DNA of 64,000 nucleotides from Pyxicephalus adspersus (taxonomy: Eukaryota; Chordata; Amphibia; Anura; Pyxicephalidae), in assembly GCF_032062135.1 (NCBI RefSeq), contig NC_092859.1, positions 131,525,752-131,589,751 on the forward strand. Reading direction: 5' to 3'. Numbering within the stretch: the first letter of the stretch is position 1; the number at the start of each line of letters is the position of its first letter. The notes below the pieces were generated by a model. That model did no database searches and was not told the DNA's origin. It worked only from the letters and a program-made list of their open reading frames with translations. The position numbers were made by a program, and so were the translations under genes. This document shows, in pieces, positions 62,440 to 64,000 of the stretch.

Positions 62440-62845
62440 GTATTATTATTATTAATATTATAAGCAGCACTGTACAGTAAATAGAGGTTGCAAATGACAG
62501 ACAGATACAGACAGAGGAGGGGAAGTAGCACACAATGGAACAGTGGGAAGTAGTGAGGGTTTTAAGAGACAGAAGAAGACGGGTAGGCAAGTTTGAAAAG
62601 ATGGGTTTTGATTGCTCTTTTAAAAAAGCAGAACATTGGAACAAGCCGTCTTTTACAAGGAATACCATTCCAGAGAGTTGGGGCGGCTCTAGAAAAGTCT
62701 TGGAGCCATGCATATGATGAGTTATGAGAGAGGAAGTCATTAGTAGGTCGTTGGAGGAGCGAAGAGGACAGCAGGGGTATATTTTTTTACCAGGTCAGAA
62801 AGGTAAGTAGGGCAAGAGCTGTGGAGGGATTTGAAGGCATATGTA
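62440..62845 (-). mobile_element. L2-type LINE 3' end (ORF2 C-terminus plus tail)
   Basis: Reading leftward, with frame breaks: [23 protein letters not shown], then FSRAAPTLWNGIPCKRRL-type sequence followed by the tail (tctgtctgtcatttgcaacc, cagtgctgcttata, (AAT)n). The order [14 protein letters not shown] ... AAPTLWN.IP is characteristic of the C-terminus of L2/CR1-type ORF2. This places the other tail copies in the window in an L2-like family. It begins about 15 nt inside the intron from the DKTGT exon donor. Confidence 0.82.
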
Positions 62846-62858
62846 TAACTCATCTTAC

Positions 62859-63067
62859 CATATAACCTGCCATTGATTGAACATTTGTTGAACTTCATTA
62901 TGTTCTGGGTAAGTGTCCCTGTTTTGTCAGAGAATATATATTCTATCTGCCCTAATTCGTCATTTAGAGTAGTGGTCCGAGCTTCGGCAGGAGTGCCTCT
63001 TTTGGAGTAATACATTTTACGGTCCCAGTTGATAAAGTAACTGTGTCCCAGGCGAATAACTTCAACA
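62859..63067 (-). CDS. ATP8B4: ATP8B4 exon with the DKTGT phosphorylation site
   Basis: Starts after a TTTTTTTAAG acceptor and ends at a GTAAGA donor. It encodes one trailing base plus 69 codons plus one base, beginning [15 protein letters not shown] just after M4 and ending INGRLY. At residues 46-52 of the exon it carries SDKTGTL, in which the Asp is the residue phosphorylated in the P-type ATPase cycle. The [12 protein letters not shown] stretch before it and TLTQNIMKF after it are classic class-1 P4 sequence. The preceding exon, with the PISL-type M4 motif, is not within the 933 bp left in the window. The donor lies only about 15 nt from LINE-derived sequence. Confidence 0.97.
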
Positions 63068-64000
63068 CTTAAAAAAACAGAAATCAAATCAACAATATAC
63101 ATTAATATAAATAATAAAATAAAAGTGTAAAAAAGATTCTTAATAGTTATAGCAAACTTTTTGTTCACTTGCAATAGACTATAAATTCAGAACCAGAATG
63201 AAGGTGTGATGCATAGATAACTTGTATAAAAAGAAGCATGCCTTCAGTATAAAAAGGAATTTGATAAAGCGTGATGAATTGTGTTAATTATAGAAGGAAA
63301 ATAAAAAGAATGGATCAGTCTTGGTAAAAATACAAACAGATTATATTATTTTAGGATAACAGATGAACTATTTATAAATAAGTGGTAGATGCCAATAATA
63401 CTATCGATACAAGTACATTCTGAAATGCATAATTAAAAAAAAGTTTGTTTTATTTATTTTGTTTCTTGCCACAGATCATAGAATGATGTCAACTATAGAT
63501 ATTTTGTCTTTTATTCATGTTTTTCATATATTTTTACTTTAATTTAATAAACCCTTTGAGATCTGTTTGAAGTGAATCTACAATTATTATTTTAAAAACA
63601 AAGTCTTTAAACCTTTTTTGTAAAAATATTTACATCTATCCTACTCTGGTTTACCAAGCCTTTGTTTTGAGGCTTACCATTCTATGAGTATGAATATGAC
63701 TTGGCTTGATTGGCTAGGAAGGACATCATTCATTGACAAGGGGGTATCAGTTAGTGAAGTTTAGATTTCATATCAAAATGAAAAAGTCATGAATTAACAC
63801 ATACATGGATTTGATGGATAGTGTTCTTAATATATCAGTAAGAGCTTCTAACTAGAAAGGAGAGGAGACTTCCAATGTGATCAGTGTGCTGCTGCTCCCT
63901 TACCGTCCAATCACAAGCTGAGACAGTTTGTACACTGTATTGCTTAGCTGTAGTAAGTTTGCAAATACATCCTGAGAAATGGAGACCTCTTCTGTCTGTT
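63068..64000 (-). other. ATP8B4 intron upstream of the DKTGT exon (partial)
   Basis: The preceding exon (M3-M4 region) is not found before the window end. An open minus-strand stretch at 63895-64000 ends at GR|GTAAGG and is discussed under rejected items. AT-rich elsewhere. Confidence 0.7.

Larger units (their letters stand above)
39902..63067 (-). other. ATP8B4: ATP8B4-like P4-ATPase gene, central 11 exons (partial)
   Basis: Gene-level entry. Eleven minus-strand exons with GT-AG borders join in frame: 62859-63067, 61142-61185, 60270-60435, 57597-57785, 50692-50807, 49970-50134, 48462-48573, 45779-45884, 45547-45694, 40935-41118, 39902-40125. Total 1663 nt, 554 full codons, no stop. Class-1 P4-ATPases flip phospholipids from the outer to the cytosolic leaflet and generally need a CDC50/TMEM30 partner; the exact lipid cannot be read from sequence. 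ATP8B4 is favoured over ATP8B2 and ATP8B1 by, for example, [51 protein letters not shown] and SFAQFRYLQ. Some stretches (VDFSFNPLAD, SEEKNEGEL) resemble ATP8B2, so a paralogue cannot be fully excluded. The 5' and 3' coding ends are missing from the window. Paralogue comparison is from memory of the family. Confidence 0.93.

Noticed and set aside
63895..64000. Open minus-strand stretch (EEVSISQDVFANLLQLSN..., ending at GR|GTAAGG) as the exon upstream of DKTGT
   Set aside because: The translation does not match the M3-M4 region of any P4-ATPase and lacks hydrophobic segments; the sequence looks like part of an interspersed repeat.

Overview
This window is vertebrate nuclear DNA, most likely from a frog. 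It holds a single spliced gene with multi-kilobase introns, GT-AG splice sites, abundant interspersed repeats and two runs of N (assembly gaps). The frog assignment is inferred from the repeats: L1/Tx1-type LINEs, L2-type LINE ends with (AAT)n tails, a tRNA-derived SINE sharing that tail, a TTAA-flanked element beginning CCTCCCTAGCGGT, and foldback MITEs. No single sequence proves the species.

The one recognised gene is a partial P4-ATPase (phospholipid flippase) on the minus strand. Eleven consecutive exons lie between 63067 and 39902, and all ten exon junctions agree in phase. Spliced, they give 1663 nt, or 554 full codons. They run from just after transmembrane segment M4, through the phosphorylation site (DKTGT), the nucleotide-binding domain ([12 protein letters not shown]) and the P-domain motifs (TGDK, GDGAND), into M5. 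Residues that separate the class-1 paralogues fit ATP8B4 better than ATP8B1 or ATP8B2. The N-terminal part (actuator domain, M1-M4) lies beyond the right edge. The C-terminal exons (M6-M10 and tail) were not found in the 39.9 kb downstream, so they are probably beyond the left edge or in a gap.

Layout. 1-39900 is downstream of the last recognised exon and holds only repeats and DNA I cannot classify. It includes two gaps, an 897-bp near-identical tandem duplication with a 29-bp minisatellite (18.5-20.4 kb), an L1-type LINE with an imperfect 20-bp target-site duplication and an internal 1.4-kb tandem duplication (26.9-30.0 kb), and several MITEs. 39902-63067 is the ATP8B4 exon-intron region. 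Its introns carry an antisense, 5'-truncated L1, a SINE, L2 ends, a 718-bp TA-flanked DNA transposon, five copies of one foldback MITE family in a single intron, and a 0.6-kb inverted repeat. 63068-64000 is intron.

I found no operon, CRISPR array, RNA gene or defence-type system. The observations most worth checking are the two near-identical tandem duplications (recent events or assembly artefacts), the MITE-dense intron, the LINE sequence almost touching a splice donor, and the shared SINE/LINE tail.
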